Numbered from the stretch's first letter, positions 36,172-45,674 are shown. The stretch: 64,000 nt of DNA from CAWGGS01 sp046704745 (GCA_046704745.1 JBJKRL010000024.1:124001-188000); one strand, 5' to 3'. Made by a program: numbers and translations. The notes: generated by a model from the sequence alone, not told the origin.

Positions 36172-37380
36172 ATGAGAAAAACAAAGATATCTGATGCCAA
36201 TAAACGGATTTCTTTACTCATAATGGACGATTCCCTGTCATTTCGTTGGATTCTTAGAGATATCTTTGACGAACATGAAAGAGTATCCATCATAGGTGAG
36301 GCCTCAAATGGAATACAAGGTCTAGAGCTTATGATGAGGTTTAGACCGGATGTCATCATTATGGATATGGAGATGCCGCTAATGGATGGAATGACGGCTT
36401 TGCAACATCTGATGATTCATATTCCAACGCCGACCATCATGTTTTCGAGTCTTACCAAAGAAGGGACAACGAGGTCGTTTGATGCCCTTAAAAACGGTGC
36501 TGTCGATTTTGTATGTAAAGATTCATTTTTTCAAGGGAAGATTCTAGATTCTCTAAAGAAGGAAATAATTACAAAGGTCTTGAACGCCTCTACTCTTTCT
36601 GTACAGAATCAGGAGCCGTTTTCCCCTGATGGAGAATCTTCTACTGTTGATATTGAAAAAGTTATATTTTGCGAAGAATGTGGTAGCCGTGAAGTTATTC
36701 ATTTAACCACCGGCAAATACCTAAGTGAAATTTCCTGCTCCAAATGCGGGGATCGTATACAACTGGATTTATCAACCAAATATATTCGGAATAATTTTAT
36801 AACCTACATTGGTGCCGGCGAGGGAGGGTATGCAAATCTTTTGAAAATAATACCCAGATTAAGCTCGGAAATGAGCGGTTCTATCATTGTCCAGCTCTAT
36901 GCCGAGACCGACCATGTAGATGCCTTTGCTCAATATCTCGATTCAATCAGCAATTTACACGTCGTCCGTATACAAGACGGGTTGATAATTGAGGGTGGAA
37001 ATTGTTATATTGCCTCATGTAATGAAAATATTACATTGAAACCATATAGTGCCAATTACACGCTACGCTGCACGGAGGGTTATCCCCCTGGATTGACTCC
37101 GATGGATGCTGCCATGATTTCCATTGCCCAAATATTCAAGGACCATGTTGCAGGTATTGTCCTTTCAGGCAATGAAACTGACGGCGAAAAAGGGATCAAT
37201 GCTATTTTGGAGAATAAAGGATCAGCCTACATTCTCAATCCTCAGTACTGTCTATGCAAAACTATGGCGAATAATATTTATAAAAAATGCTTGCCGAAGG
37301 TTATTGAAAATGAAGAAGCAATAGTTCAAGTCATTGAAAATCTTCACCTCAAAGCGAAAGAAACTATACTGACCGCCTGA
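36172..37380 (+). CDS. CheB-like response regulator with zinc ribbon, catalytically degenerate
   Basis: The 402-residue protein has a receiver domain (DD at 19-20, phosphoacceptor D65 in IIMDMEMP, K116 region), then a linker with C167-x2-C170 and C189-x2-C192, a likely zinc ribbon, and a C-terminal CheB methylesterase-like domain. In CheB the nucleophile lies in GASTGG; here the equivalent is GAGEGG (214-219), so the serine is missing. The catalytic histidine of the QHMP motif is replaced (VQLY, L242). The late aspartate in SGNETDGEKG remains. It probably binds rather than hydrolyses. No other chemotaxis gene is near. ATG 36172 is preferred; a GTG at 36121 is possible. Confidence 0.82.
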   Translation: MRKTKISDANKRISLLIMDDSLSFRWILRDIFDEHERVSIIGEASNGIQGLELMMRFRPDVIIMDMEMPLMDGMTALQHLMIHIPTPTIMFSSLTKEGTTRSFDALKNGAVDFVCKDSFFQGKILDSLKKEIITKVLNASTLSVQNQEPFSPDGESSTVDIEKVIFCEECGSREVIHLTTGKYLSEISCSKCGDRIQLDLSTKYIRNNFITYIGAGEGGYANLLKIIPRLSSEMSGSIIVQLYAETDHVDAFAQYLDSISNLHVVRIQDGLIIEGGNCYIASCNENITLKPYSANYTLRCTEGYPPGLTPMDAAMISIAQIFKDHVAGIVLSGNETDGEKGINAILENKGSAYILNPQYCLCKTMANNIYKKCLPKVIENEEAIVQVIENLHLKAKETILTA

Positions 37381-37386
37381 GAAACT

Positions 37387-38052
37387 ATGCTTTGGGAAGA
37401 GATTGTTCCTCTTATGCGGGACGGATACCATAAGGAATTGGTAAGAAAAGCCTATGGTGAGGCGTCGGTTGGGAAGAAGGTTTTTCCTCCCAAAGAGATG
37501 GTTTTTAATTCAATGCGCCTAACCCCTTTCTCTTTATTGCGTGTTGTTATAATTGGGCAGGATCCCTACTTCAATGAACACCCGGAGCTCGGACCCGAAG
37601 CACATGGGTTGTGCTTTTCCGTAAGGCGAGGGCATCCAGTTCCACCGTCGTTAAAAAACATATTCAAAGAAATAAACGATACGGTTTATAAGGGACAAAA
37701 CAGATGCTTTGAGACAGATCTGACAAGATGGGCAAAACAAGGGGTGCTCCTTCTCAATGCGAGTATGACCGTAATTGCCAGATCTCCGAACTCTCATTCG
37801 CTTCTAGGTTGGCAGAGACTTACCGACAATATCATTGAAACCATCTCAAAGAATAAAGAACATGTGATTTTCATGTTATGGGGCGCATTTGCCAAGAAAA
37901 AAGAAAAGCTTATCGATCGAAGGAAGCATCTGGTATTAAAAACAAGTCATCCGTCTCCTTTCTCCGCCAAGAATGGATTTTTGGGCTCTGGTGTATTTGT
38001 AAAATGTAACACCTATCTTGAGGAGCATGGATATGCCCCTATAATATGGTAG
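37387..38052 (+). CDS. ung: uracil-DNA glycosylase (family 1)
   Basis: The 221-residue enzyme has the family 1 motifs. VVIIGQDPYF near residue 52 has the water-activating aspartate, LLLNASMTV is the uracil-specificity block, and TSHPSPFSA holds the catalytic histidine and the leucine-loop region. The first motif is unusual: the usual GQDPYHG is GQDPYFNEHPELG, with the histidine replaced by phenylalanine and a short insertion. Ung removes uracil from DNA. It lies six bases after the CheB-like gene, so the two may share a transcript. Confidence 0.93.
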   Translation: MLWEEIVPLMRDGYHKELVRKAYGEASVGKKVFPPKEMVFNSMRLTPFSLLRVVIIGQDPYFNEHPELGPEAHGLCFSVRRGHPVPPSLKNIFKEINDTVYKGQNRCFETDLTRWAKQGVLLLNASMTVIARSPNSHSLLGWQRLTDNIIETISKNKEHVIFMLWGAFAKKKEKLIDRRKHLVLKTSHPSPFSAKNGFLGSGVFVKCNTYLEEHGYAPIIW

Positions 38053-38082
38053 GTTGCAAAGCCCTTGGTCTTTAGGCAACTA

Positions 38083-38532
38083 TCAGGGGACAAGTGTTCT
38101 TATTATGTCTTTTTTCCCTATTATTCCTATAATTTTTTTGTCTTCAAGCACCGGCAGGGTGTGAATGTTTTTTTCAGCCATTATGGTTGCAATCTCCTCG
38201 ATCGTTGAATCAGGTTTGACTGAAACGGGATGTGGGCAGTAGATGTCGAGAACCTTGGTGCCTGCCATTTTTTTCATCTCTTTTTCCATCTTTATGGGAT
38301 TCTCGAGATAGAAGATGGAATCCAGGATAGTAATGACTGTTGGAATATGGAGTTTTTTGGTCTGATCGATGAGATCGTTTTCCGTTACAATTCCAATGAG
38401 ATTTCCCGCCTCGTCAACAACTGGCGCACCGCTGATATTATGTTGAGAAAAGAGATCAACCAATTCTTTGATTGTCGTTTCCGTGGTGACAGTCAACACA
38501 GTTGATGTCATTATATCTTTAGCATTTTTCAT
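38083..38532 (-). CDS. CBS-domain pair protein
   Basis: The 149 residues are two CBS domains (about 8-60 and 93-148). Each has the typical AKDIMT/VTVTTETTIKELVDLF type start, GAPVVDEAGNLIGIVTENDL split between strands, and LPVLEDKKIIGIIGKKDI in the second. Such stand-alone pairs bind adenine nucleotides and regulate partner enzymes. The first bases overlap the end of nnr by four (ATGA), so it is coupled to NAD(P)HX repair; whether it senses NAD(P) or AMP is not known. Confidence 0.9.
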   Translation of the reverse strand: MKNAKDIMTSTVLTVTTETTIKELVDLFSQHNISGAPVVDEAGNLIGIVTENDLIDQTKKLHIPTVITILDSIFYLENPIKMEKEMKKMAGTKVLDIYCPHPVSVKPDSTIEEIATIMAEKNIHTLPVLEDKKIIGIIGKKDIIRTLVP

Positions 38533-40136
38533 CGGGTCTCCATAAAGTGTTTCAGGACTATGGGAAGATTATCGGCAAGTTCGGTTGCCGTATAGCCGTA
38601 TCCTATTTTTTCAAAAAGAGAATCTCCGGCCCTCCCATGGAGGAAAACGCCGGCACCTGCTGCCTGAAGAGGGGGGAATCCCTGGCATATAAGGGCAGCT
38701 ATTACACCGCTTAAGACATCTCCCATGCCTCCTGTGGACATTCCCGGGTTTCCGCTTGTATTGATCATTGCATATCCGTCGTCTGAGGCGATTATGGTCC
38801 CATTGCCTTTCAAGACAATAACCATCTTATCTTTACTATGATGACTGAACTGAGCATAAGCAGTCCGTGCGGCCTGCAAACGGTTGTTCTGAATTTCAGT
38901 CGTGGAGGTATTTATGAGACGGGCCAATTCACCCGGATGGGGAGTGAGTATCCTGGGACCCGCAGGCTTTTTTAACTTCGTTTTGTTTTCGGCAAGAATA
39001 TTTAATGCATCGGCATCCATTACCATCGGCTGGGGTAAGTTCTGGTAGAGATGGAGAACCAAATCTGCCGTTCTTTTATCTGTTCCAAGTCCCGGTCCTA
39101 GGACAACGGCATTTTTTCCCTCAAGATGCCGGTTGATGACAGCAAGATCACTAATATTAATGATAGAAGTAGATGTCGGAAGAGGGATAGTCATCGCCTC
39201 AATCAAATTTGTTTCAAAAATGCTGTTTAGGTCATAGGGAACACAGAGACTTACAAGACCGCATCCCGCTCTTAACGCGCCTTTTGCACAAAGAATGGCG
39301 GCTCCCGTTTTACCTTTGGAGCCTGCCAGAATAAGCAGGTGACCATAGGTCCCTTTGTGGGATGAATTCTCTCTTTTAAGCTGCTTTAGCCAATTGCCCG
39401 CAATATCTTCGGTTATCAGTTCAGTTGGAATTTGGGTTTTATGAAAGACTTCAGGAGGAATTCCGATATCGATAATATGGAGTTTGCCGGTCAGCGTTGA
39501 TCCGCCATACATTATCTGACCGGGTTTTGCACAGCCGAAGGTTGCTGTGTGTTGCGCTTTGATGCTTTTTCCCAAAATCCTGCCGCTGTCCGAATCCATC
39601 CCGGAAGGAATGTCGATGGATACTACAGGTATATTATGTGCAAAATCAGGGCGATTGATTATATCGATAATAGCAGAAAAATGTCCTGTAATTTCACGGG
39701 TAAGACCAGTTCCGAAGATGGCGTCAATAATGGCATAACATGGTTTGCCCCGGGATTCTATCTGTTTAAATAAAACAGGAATGGTTTTGGCCCGGGTGGC
39801 ATTGTCAATGACGTGGTAGGGAAGTTTTAACTGCCGGATGATATTGAGGTTTGTCGCGGCATCTCCTCGTAAAGTATCTGGGTTTACCATAAAAAAGAAT
39901 ATTGCTTCGCAACCTCGCTGGTGAAGATGCCTGCCGATTACCAGTCCGTCACCTCCGTTATTGCCGGGACCAACAAAAATAATTGCGAAATGGCCTTTTG
40001 CCGGGCCGAGTTCTTTTTCCATCATCAAAACCGCACCTAATCCGGCATTTTCCATGAGGACAATTCCGGGAATGCCGAAATCTTCTATTGCGCATTTGTC
40101 TATCATCTGCATTTCATGTGCCTTAGGGACTTTCAT
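38529..40136 (-). CDS. nnr: bifunctional NAD(P)H-hydrate epimerase / dehydratase
   Basis: The 535-residue protein fuses a YjeF-N epimerase domain (about 1-215, with IIFVGPGNNGGDGLVIGRHL and VSIDIPSGMDSD) to a ribokinase-like dehydratase domain (about 230-535). The latter has GHLLILAGSKGKTGAA, LTPHPGELARL and the ATP/ADP-binding NPGMSTGGMGDVLSG. The enzyme repairs hydrated NADH and NADPH using ADP. It is complete, with both active-site regions intact, and is followed by the CBS protein in an overlapping arrangement. Confidence 0.96.
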   Translation of the reverse strand: MKVPKAHEMQMIDKCAIEDFGIPGIVLMENAGLGAVLMMEKELGPAKGHFAIIFVGPGNNGGDGLVIGRHLHQRGCEAIFFFMVNPDTLRGDAATNLNIIRQLKLPYHVIDNATRAKTIPVLFKQIESRGKPCYAIIDAIFGTGLTREITGHFSAIIDIINRPDFAHNIPVVSIDIPSGMDSDSGRILGKSIKAQHTATFGCAKPGQIMYGGSTLTGKLHIIDIGIPPEVFHKTQIPTELITEDIAGNWLKQLKRENSSHKGTYGHLLILAGSKGKTGAAILCAKGALRAGCGLVSLCVPYDLNSIFETNLIEAMTIPLPTSTSIINISDLAVINRHLEGKNAVVLGPGLGTDKRTADLVLHLYQNLPQPMVMDADALNILAENKTKLKKPAGPRILTPHPGELARLINTSTTEIQNNRLQAARTAYAQFSHHSKDKMVIVLKGNGTIIASDDGYAMINTSGNPGMSTGGMGDVLSGVIAALICQGFPPLQAAGAGVFLHGRAGDSLFEKIGYGYTATELADNLPIVLKHFMETR

Positions 40137-40326
40137 GAATAGATCTCCTGTTACAAAAGATATCGATGAGAAAAGAAGACATTGGTAATGGACAGACCAA
40201 ACGTGGAATAATTAGATTATCTTAACGTAATACATATTTAAATTCCAGAATTTATTAAAATTACGAGATAATATTACTCAAAGCTAATAAATGATATTGC
40301 CATGGCAAAACCACAACACCTACGAA

Positions 40327-40353
40327 AATCATCTTCTATTGGATGATTCTTTT
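40327..40353 (+). terminator. hairpin with T-run, no plus-strand gene before it
   Basis: AATCATC (40327-40333) pairs with GATGATT (40342-40348), followed by CTTTTT. It resembles a terminator, but the gene to the left (nnr) is on the minus strand and starts at 40136. It could end a small plus-strand RNA or be chance. Confidence 0.3.
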
Positions 40354-40359
40354 TGGATA

Positions 40360-40368
40360 TGATATACT
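40360..40368 (+). promoter_or_regulatory. extended -10 promoter of the DUF166 gene
   Basis: TGATATACT (40360-40368) fits an extended -10 element (TGn before TATACT), about 53 bases before the start codon. No good -35 hexamer is present, as expected for extended -10 promoters. Confidence 0.4.
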
Positions 40369-40420
40369 TAATTCTTATTTTTTTTTATAAAATCCCCGAA
40401 CGAGTTTCGGTTTTATTAAC

Positions 40421-41047
40421 ATGGTGAAAAAGATGAATATACTTGTTTTTCAAGAAGCAGGATCGGCAGAAAAGAAGATCAAAGGTATAAAGAAATATGG
40501 CAGTGACATCAACATACGAAAGGTGATTTCCATTGATAAAGCCTTACCGGCGGTTATTGATGATCCGGAAACCTATATTAACGAAGATTTTACTGCGGAT
40601 ATTGTGTTGAATTTTTTGAAACATCCGGATTTATCTACATATCTCGTTGAAATCTGTGATAAGAAAAAGATACCCGTAATAACAACAGGCAAACCAGGGA
40701 AGGGGTTCACACCCTATACGTGTTGCGGTTTGGGAAAGAGCGAAAAGCTTGGGGCGTATGGACGCCAATTCGGTTTTCCCGAGTACAAAGTAACGGTTAA
40801 AGACGATAGAATCAGTCAGATTGAAATACTACGCGGTGCTCCTTGTGGCGCGACCTGGGAGGCTGTTAAAAATCTGATCGGTTGTCCCATAGAGGAGGCA
40901 ATGAGTAAACTTCCTCGACAAGTGCAATACAATTGCTTTGCTAACCCTTCTGCTTGGGACCCTATATCAGGTAAAAGCCCTGTTCATTACGCAGGTTATG
41001 TTCACATTGCCGCATTGAAAAAGGCTTTAGAAAAAGCAGACAAATAA
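40421..41047 (+). CDS. DUF166 family protein
   Basis: The 208-residue protein matches DUF166, a family known from archaea and deltaproteobacteria-type anaerobes. It has several conserved cysteines: TCCGLG near residue 105, the RGAPCGATWEAVKNLIG motif near residue 140, and YNCFANPSAWDP near the end. Some entries label it thymidylate synthase-like, but I see no support for that. The repeated cysteines suggest metal or cluster binding. An in-frame ATG four codons later is an alternative start. It stands alone between divergent nnr and convergent lptF. Confidence 0.75.
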   Translation: MVKKMNILVFQEAGSAEKKIKGIKKYGSDINIRKVISIDKALPAVIDDPETYINEDFTADIVLNFLKHPDLSTYLVEICDKKKIPVITTGKPGKGFTPYTCCGLGKSEKLGAYGRQFGFPEYKVTVKDDRISQIEILRGAPCGATWEAVKNLIGCPIEEAMSKLPRQVQYNCFANPSAWDPISGKSPVHYAGYVHIAALKKALEKADK

Positions 41048-41059
41048 GCGAAACTCTTA

Positions 41060-42496
41060 TTATTGGTTGTCTGCGCCTAGAATCTCCTTACAGAATTGGC
41101 AGGGCTCAAATCCAGAAAAGAAAGCTGTTTCTAGATCCTTAAATTCGATCGTACAGTTTTTGCAATTGTAGAATTCGCATTCCGGTAGGTGAAAAACGCG
41201 ACTCTTGGCGTTGCCATGGATTTTCCCGGTTGCAGATAATTGTGCCAACAACTCTTCAGAATACTTTGTTTTTACTTCTGTTTTCTTTGGTGCCTTTAAC
41301 TTCATCCTCAAAAGACCAAATGTTGCCGGTTTGATTTTAGCGAAAAATCTATTCAGCTTATCTTTAATATGTTCTGCGATATATGGTCGCTCATTTGCTG
41401 TTTGTCGAATCATATAGAGCATAACCAGCAGGAAAACAATGTTAGGAATCCACATCGTTACCACTACAGGTAGTGAAGATGATTCCGACAGACGTTTGCA
41501 AAAGGTGAAAATAACATAGTAGATGATATAAAAAGCAAGTCCAAAAGGGACTCCGATAGCCGGTTTCCCCGGACCTGACTGCAATCCAAGAGACAAGCCA
41601 ATAAGGCTTAACAAAAGACAGCCGACAGGAAGAACAAGCCGTTTATGGTAATGCACAAGGCACTCCCTGCCCGCAGGAGTATTCGGACCAAATTCCTCTG
41701 CCTTTTTTTGGAGCTGTGCCATCGACATGGAACCTCTTGAAATTTTATCAGGATCCTGGTTGGGGGGTTGAAAGGGAATATAGAGACTGTATCTGTCGAA
41801 GGTAATAATCTGGGACTGAACTTTGGAAGCACGGTGAATGCTTCCGTTTTTCAGGATGATTGTTACCTGCATTTTTTTTGGATCCGTGTACATTCTGCCG
41901 GTTTTGGCAATCGTTATTACGGGTATGACTTGGCCACGCATATCCGATACCCAGACATCATGCCATGTACCGGTATCCTTATCTATTTTTTCTACATAGA
42001 CAACGAGATTGCCAAGAGCTTCTGTAAACTGGTGTTCTTTGATACCTTTGTCGATCTTCTCCTTTGCCAATTGAAACATAAGCTGTTTCATTGCCGTATC
42101 GCCGGCGGGGATGAGTTTTATGGAGAAATAGCCGGTAATAAGAGAAATAACAGTGGCAACAAGAACAATAGGAGGAAGTATTTGATAGATACTGGTACCG
42201 CATGCTTTGAAAGCTAAAATTTCTGAGTCATTTGATAGTCTTGTGAAACTAATTATTACCCCCAGCATTGCTGCCATTGGAATTGAATAGAGAAACATGT
42301 TGGGAAAGAGATAAGAAAAGAGCCGGACAAAATCGGAAAAGCCGATATCCATCGCAAGAACTTCGTTAAGGAAAGGAACAAGCCTGACCAGAAAAAACAC
42401 GCAGTTCATGATAAGAAAACTTGCAAAAAACGGAGAAAGCATCTCTGTAGCTAAATAGCTGTATAACAACAGAGGACGACGGGAAAAAACATTCAT
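41060..42496 (-). CDS. lptF: LptF/LptG-family permease with C-terminal Ada-like cysteine domain
   Basis: The first 370 residues are an LptF/LptG permease: three membrane segments near the N-terminus, a periplasmic beta-jellyroll (about 120-280), and three more membrane segments. It should work with LptB to extract lipopolysaccharide from the inner membrane. Unusually, about 100 residues follow. The last 51 (428-478) form a cysteine module with H436, C440, C445, C448, C466 and C469, where FHLPEC and GFEPCQFC match the Ada-type zinc-binding pattern. The tail is expected to be cytoplasmic. The gene is last in the rng-M23-lptF cluster; no lptG is adjacent. Confidence 0.85.
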   Translation of the reverse strand: MNVFSRRPLLLYSYLATEMLSPFFASFLIMNCVFFLVRLVPFLNEVLAMDIGFSDFVRLFSYLFPNMFLYSIPMAAMLGVIISFTRLSNDSEILAFKACGTSIYQILPPIVLVATVISLITGYFSIKLIPAGDTAMKQLMFQLAKEKIDKGIKEHQFTEALGNLVVYVEKIDKDTGTWHDVWVSDMRGQVIPVITIAKTGRMYTDPKKMQVTIILKNGSIHRASKVQSQIITFDRYSLYIPFQPPNQDPDKISRGSMSMAQLQKKAEEFGPNTPAGRECLVHYHKRLVLPVGCLLLSLIGLSLGLQSGPGKPAIGVPFGLAFYIIYYVIFTFCKRLSESSSLPVVVTMWIPNIVFLLVMLYMIRQTANERPYIAEHIKDKLNRFFAKIKPATFGLLRMKLKAPKKTEVKTKYSEELLAQLSATGKIHGNAKSRVFHLPECEFYNCKNCTIEFKDLETAFFSGFEPCQFCKEILGADNQ

Positions 42497-42566
42497 AGGA
42501 ATCGAGATATCGGCACCGGGCTAATTGCTGTGAACCTAAGGGAATTTATTTAGAATTCCAGATCAG

Positions 42567-43940
42567 TTACTTTACTTCGTTAAGCGGTCCGTCAATTGTC
42601 ATGTCAATCCAATGCGGATCCCACCATTCAAAAGGTGTTACAAAAATTCCATCAATGAGTATTGAAAAATGGAGATGGTCCCCGCCGGCCATACCGGTAT
42701 GACCGGTCCGTGCAATAAACATATTTTTTTTAACCATATCACCCGGCTTTACGTCGAACTCGCTTAAATGTGCATAGAGACTGAATATACCCTGACCATG
42801 ATCAAGGATAATTGTATTTCCGTAGATGCCGAGATATTGGGCAAAAACGACTTTACCATTATTGGCAGCCTTAACTTCTGACCGCTCAACTTGGGCCAGA
42901 TCAACACCTAAATGAACCTGTTTGTCGAAAGGAGTTCCACGGTAATAGTAGGTGCGGTGGTCGGCAAAACCCGCGCGTTTGCTTCCCGGCATACGTAAAA
43001 AACGTCCTTCCCATAGTCTTTCCGGACTCGGATGTTGGCAAACAAGAGATATCTTTTTATTGTTTTCCTGGCGGATGGTGTTGTTGGCATAGAGATATTG
43101 ATCTTTTAAATCACCTTTCATCTCAGGATAATGTTGCTCGAATTCAGGTATTTTTGTTTGCAGAAAATTATCGCTGATATTGATCTGATCATGCTTCTGG
43201 TCTCCTTTGGTCAGAAGCAGAGAGAGAGGCAGGACAGCTTTATTGCCCGCTTTGTCTTTGGCAATAATCTGATACACATTGATCTGTGAAGTGTCGTAGG
43301 GAAGTGCTATATAGGCCGCATCAACATCTTTTTTATCCTTACCAATTGAAAATCCTGGAAAAAAATGCGAATCGATAACCACTCCGTTTTCTTCTGCATC
43401 TTTGGAAAGACGATAGATTACGATCCCGGAACTACCAGGTTTTATATAATGTACATAGTGAATCAGTTCTATTTTGGGTGGTTGGGTATCTATGATAACG
43501 GTCTTCTTTTGCAAACTGACATTTCCTGAAAAATTGCCTCGCAGAGAATAATCGTGTGCTTCGATATAAATTTCGGCCGGGCCATCTTTCAGATTGAGAT
43601 TTTGTGGCTTCACCTCTATGTTTCGACTTTCCTGGACCGGACCTATCCTTCCTGTATATCGAGTCCTCGGATAGGTGGCAGTAAAAAGGAGGGTCTCTTT
43701 TCCATCTTGGACAATTGCAACTTTAACCGAGCGAAGACCGCTTTGTGCATCAGTTGCTGAAAAACCAATTTGACTCTCTCTTCCAATGTAATCGGATACG
43801 TTATTGAGAGTGACCTGAGGCTTTTCTCTTTCAAAAAAAACGATCGCCGCAAAACCTGCTGCAGCAATAATTACCAGCAACAGAAAGGCAATAAAATAAC
43901 GCAAAAAGTTTGAGCTTTTTCTTTTAGAACTTCTAATCAT
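42567..43940 (-). CDS. M23-family metallopeptidase, membrane anchored
   Basis: The 457-residue protein has a basic N-terminus and one membrane segment (about residues 14-34), then a periplasmic region with beta-rich repeats. The C-terminal LytM/M23 domain is intact: HLGVDLAQ with the first zinc ligands, then GNTIILDHG, SLYAHLSE and the GDHLHFSI motif. Active M23 enzymes cut peptidoglycan cross-bridges, so it is a likely cell-wall hydrolase. It lies between rng and lptF on one strand with short gaps (39 and 70 bases). Confidence 0.92.
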   Translation of the reverse strand: MIRSSKRKSSNFLRYFIAFLLLVIIAAAGFAAIVFFEREKPQVTLNNVSDYIGRESQIGFSATDAQSGLRSVKVAIVQDGKETLLFTATYPRTRYTGRIGPVQESRNIEVKPQNLNLKDGPAEIYIEAHDYSLRGNFSGNVSLQKKTVIIDTQPPKIELIHYVHYIKPGSSGIVIYRLSKDAEENGVVIDSHFFPGFSIGKDKKDVDAAYIALPYDTSQINVYQIIAKDKAGNKAVLPLSLLLTKGDQKHDQINISDNFLQTKIPEFEQHYPEMKGDLKDQYLYANNTIRQENNKKISLVCQHPSPERLWEGRFLRMPGSKRAGFADHRTYYYRGTPFDKQVHLGVDLAQVERSEVKAANNGKVVFAQYLGIYGNTIILDHGQGIFSLYAHLSEFDVKPGDMVKKNMFIARTGHTGMAGGDHLHFSILIDGIFVTPFEWWDPHWIDMTIDGPLNEVK

Positions 43941-43979
43941 TGAGGAGCATTCCTTTTTATTGAATCTGGTATCAGAGGA

Positions 43980-45512
43980 TTATTGTTGCCAGATAATTTC
44001 ATACTTTTCAATATGGAGGTCTTTCACCGGAACAACAATGAGTTTTTTCCCGGTATCTTTTTCCAACTGCACAGTTGTATTCTTTTCCTCTTTCTGCAGC
44101 ATATCGGCTATGCGGGGATGAACCCTGAGCGTGATTGTAAATCCTCCTGTTTTCGATGCGTTCCGACTTATTTTTCTGAAAATATCATAACAAATCGTTC
44201 GTCTGGATTTGAGTACTCCTTCGCCGGCACAGTAAAGGCAAGGCTCACACATCATCTGATGCAGGTTCTCACTGCTTCTTTTTCTGGTCATTTGAACCAG
44301 TCCGAATTCGGAAAGTTTTAATATGTTGATCCTACTCTTATCCTTTTTAACCGCCTCTTTAAACTCATTAAAGAGCTCCTCCCTGTGGTTTTCGTCTTCC
44401 ATATCGATAAAATCGATGATGATGATGCCGCCGATATTTCTGAGACGAAGCTGATAGGCAATTTCTCTTGCAGCTTCCATGTTTGTTTTGAATATCGTTT
44501 CGTTAAGATTGTTTTTCCCAACAAAACGGCCCGTATTGACATCAATGACGGAGAGCGCTTCTGTACTTTCAATAATGATATAACCGCCTGATCGAAGCCA
44601 GACCTTCTTTTCTACGGCACGACTGATTTCGACCTCGATCCCATGGGCCTCAAAGAGGGGGATTTCGTCTTGATAAAGGGTGATTTTATCCTTAAGTTGC
44701 GGAGCAAAAGTTTTTACGAAATGGAGCAATTTGTCATAGGTTTCCTTGTTATCAATGATCATCGAATTGACATTATGCGTGAAAAGATCGCGTACTGTCC
44801 GGAAAGTGATATCAAGATCTTCGTAGACAAGAGATGGAATATCCGAGATGGTGGCAAGATCTTTGATCTCATCCCAGAGGAGAAGAAGGAATTCCATATC
44901 CGCCTCGAGCTCTTCCTCCGAAGCGTGTTCGGCAACGGTTCTGACAATAAATCCTGTTCCCGGAGGACGCAAGGCATCGATCTTGGATCGCAGGGATTGT
45001 CTGATGTGTTCATCCTCAATTTTTCTTGATATCCCTATATGATCAGTGAGTGGAATAAATACTAGATTTCGGCCGGGTAAAGTTATATGACAGGTGAGGC
45101 GAGCCCCTTTTGTGCCGATGGGATCTTTACTGACCTGGACTAAGATATCCTGGCCCTCTGTAAGAAGATCCTCAATGTTCAGCCCTTGACTGCGTCGCAG
45201 ATCATCTTCAGGGAGTACTGGGGCAAAATTGTATTTTTCGTGGGCAAAATCATTTATAACCATCTGGTTTTCAAATTCATTTTGCGATATGTAAACATCA
45301 TCAACATAGAGAAAACCAGTGCGTTCAAGACCGATGTCGACAAATGCGGCTTGCATGCCGGGGAGGACACGGACAACCCGTCCCCGGTAGATATTGCCTA
45401 TCAAGCCTTTTTCCGTAGGACGTTGAAGATGAAATTCGCTGAGATTGCCGTTTTCGACAAGTGCGATTCTCACTTCATATGATCTGGCATTGATAAGGAT
45501 TTCTGTGGTCAT
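43980..45512 (-). CDS. rng: ribonuclease G (Rne/Rng family)
   Basis: The 510-residue protein begins with MTTEILINARSYEVRIALVE and an S1 domain (about 35-130, with GNIYRGRVVRVLPGMQAAFVDIG). The catalytic part has VIDVNTGRF with its metal-binding aspartate and IIIIDFIDME. A zinc link follows as C-x2-C in CEPCLYC. The length is that of RNase G, without the long RNase E scaffold tail. It processes 16S rRNA 5' ends and degrades mRNA. It is the first gene of the rng-M23-lptF group. Confidence 0.96.
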   Translation of the reverse strand: MTTEILINARSYEVRIALVENGNLSEFHLQRPTEKGLIGNIYRGRVVRVLPGMQAAFVDIGLERTGFLYVDDVYISQNEFENQMVINDFAHEKYNFAPVLPEDDLRRSQGLNIEDLLTEGQDILVQVSKDPIGTKGARLTCHITLPGRNLVFIPLTDHIGISRKIEDEHIRQSLRSKIDALRPPGTGFIVRTVAEHASEEELEADMEFLLLLWDEIKDLATISDIPSLVYEDLDITFRTVRDLFTHNVNSMIIDNKETYDKLLHFVKTFAPQLKDKITLYQDEIPLFEAHGIEVEISRAVEKKVWLRSGGYIIIESTEALSVIDVNTGRFVGKNNLNETIFKTNMEAAREIAYQLRLRNIGGIIIIDFIDMEDENHREELFNEFKEAVKKDKSRINILKLSEFGLVQMTRKRSSENLHQMMCEPCLYCAGEGVLKSRRTICYDIFRKISRNASKTGGFTITLRVHPRIADMLQKEEKNTTVQLEKDTGKKLIVVPVKDLHIEKYEIIWQQ

Positions 45513-45674
45513 TGAGGAATATATTAAACATCTACTTTAAAAAGTAAGAATTGAATCAGTATATTGATAAATATGAAACTATACAGTATTTGGTTGGTAA
45601 AATGCCAGATGTAATCTTTTTTTTTCCAGATGTAACTCTGGAATAGAACTACTCCCTTGTATCCTATAGATAAA

